From contig JAZDHY010000103.1 of NCBI GenBank assembly GCA_043805435.1, positions 31,184-95,183 of the forward strand: a DNA stretch of 64,000 nucleotides, written 5' to 3'. Both the position numbers and the translations under genes were made by a program. Below, piece after piece: positions 63,924-64,000 of this stretch. Position 1 is the first letter of the stretch. Each line of letters opens with the position of its first letter. The notes under the pieces are model-generated. The model was not told where the DNA came from and made no database searches. It worked only from the letters and a program-made list of their open reading frames with translations. The DNA comes from JAEXOD01 sp043805435. GTDB taxonomy: Bacteria; Bacteroidota; Ignavibacteria; Ignavibacteriales; Melioribacteraceae.

Positions 63924-64000
63924 TTAAATTGACATAGCAGGGATAATATTCAATTCTTTTACCATAAAAGCACCCGCTAATACTCGTTTACCAAATTTTG
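63924..64000 (-). CDS. C-terminal end of a gene running in from the right edge
   Basis: On the minus strand, an open frame of about 25 codons to TAA at 63924-63926 reads GKRVLAGAFMVKELNII... . Family not recognised. It may be the end of a longer gene, but so short a frame could be chance. Confidence 0.3.
   Translation of the reverse strand, partial: KFGKRVLAGAFMVKELNIIPAMSI

Noticed and set aside
1..64000. tRNA, rRNA, riboswitch and CRISPR loci
   Set aside because: None could be recognised by eye; a covariance-model scan would be needed to exclude small RNAs.

Overview
The window is AT-rich, with few Shine-Dalgarno sites, promoters of the Bacteroidota type (TTG ... about 20 nt ... TATATTTA) and four secreted proteins ending in the NYPNPFN-type type IX secretion (T9SS) sorting domain. 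That combination points to the Bacteroidota/Chlorobiota/Ignavibacteriota group, most likely an ignavibacterium-like organism. This is inferred from protein style, not from a marker gene; no rRNA or tRNA gene was recognised.

Region 1 (179-16530, all minus strand) is a surface-glycan locus of fourteen closely spaced genes read from a Wzx-type flippase towards a WbpM/PglF-type dehydratase. It holds a complete UDP-L-FucNAc pathway (FnlA/CapE, FnlB/CapF, FnlC/CapG) followed by a WbuB-like transferase, a PglC-like initiating phosphoglycosyltransferase, two further glycosyltransferases, and two separate aminotransferase + ATP-grasp + HAD sets, one of them with ATP-grasp and HAD fused. No Wzy polymerase, Wza or Wzc is visible.

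Region 2 (16531-23865) is repeat-rich accessory DNA. It has ~130-bp TG...CA elements, glutathione peroxidase, DUF169 and MarR genes, a candidate defence pair (DUF4062/RecG-like ATPase plus an AbiJ-like HEPN protein), a Fic-like remnant, a ~200-bp MITE inside a hairpin repeat, and a second MarR gene with the same promoter as the first.

Region 3 (23866-32914) carries a secreted histidine acid phosphatase, a LytS/LytTR two-component pair, a frameshifted FISUMP-T9SS protein, a beta-propeller-T9SS protein, a DUF2892 protein, and a regulator/membrane/secreted protein trio.

Region 4 (33485-43254) is the most striking: a tightly overlapping plus-strand operon for what looks like an electron conduit across the envelope. 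It encodes a b-type-heme-like membrane protein, an anchored TPR protein, a membrane-anchored ferredoxin/FAD/NAD(P) oxidoreductase, a 20-CxxCH cytochrome (whose start appears to be ATT), a 43-CxxCH cytochrome built from four nine-heme modules (three of exactly 672 bp pitch), and an outer-membrane barrel. Electrons would pass from NAD(P)H or quinol through the periplasmic cytochromes to the surface; this is inference from architecture.

Region 5 (43251-53583) is mostly housekeeping: Ca/Na antiporter, tail-specific protease, YbaK deacylase, KamA-like radical SAM enzyme, NfuA-like protein and a UbiA prenyltransferase. It also holds an HD-PycTM protein, SixA-like phosphatase and zinc-ribbon/deoxyribosyltransferase-like protein.

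Region 6 (53584-64000) has a CRP-type palindrome before a large secreted T9SS protein, a secreted GH57 glycosidase, OsmC, an Eco57I-like DNA methyltransferase without a visible nuclease, then hairpin repeats with two more MITE copies.
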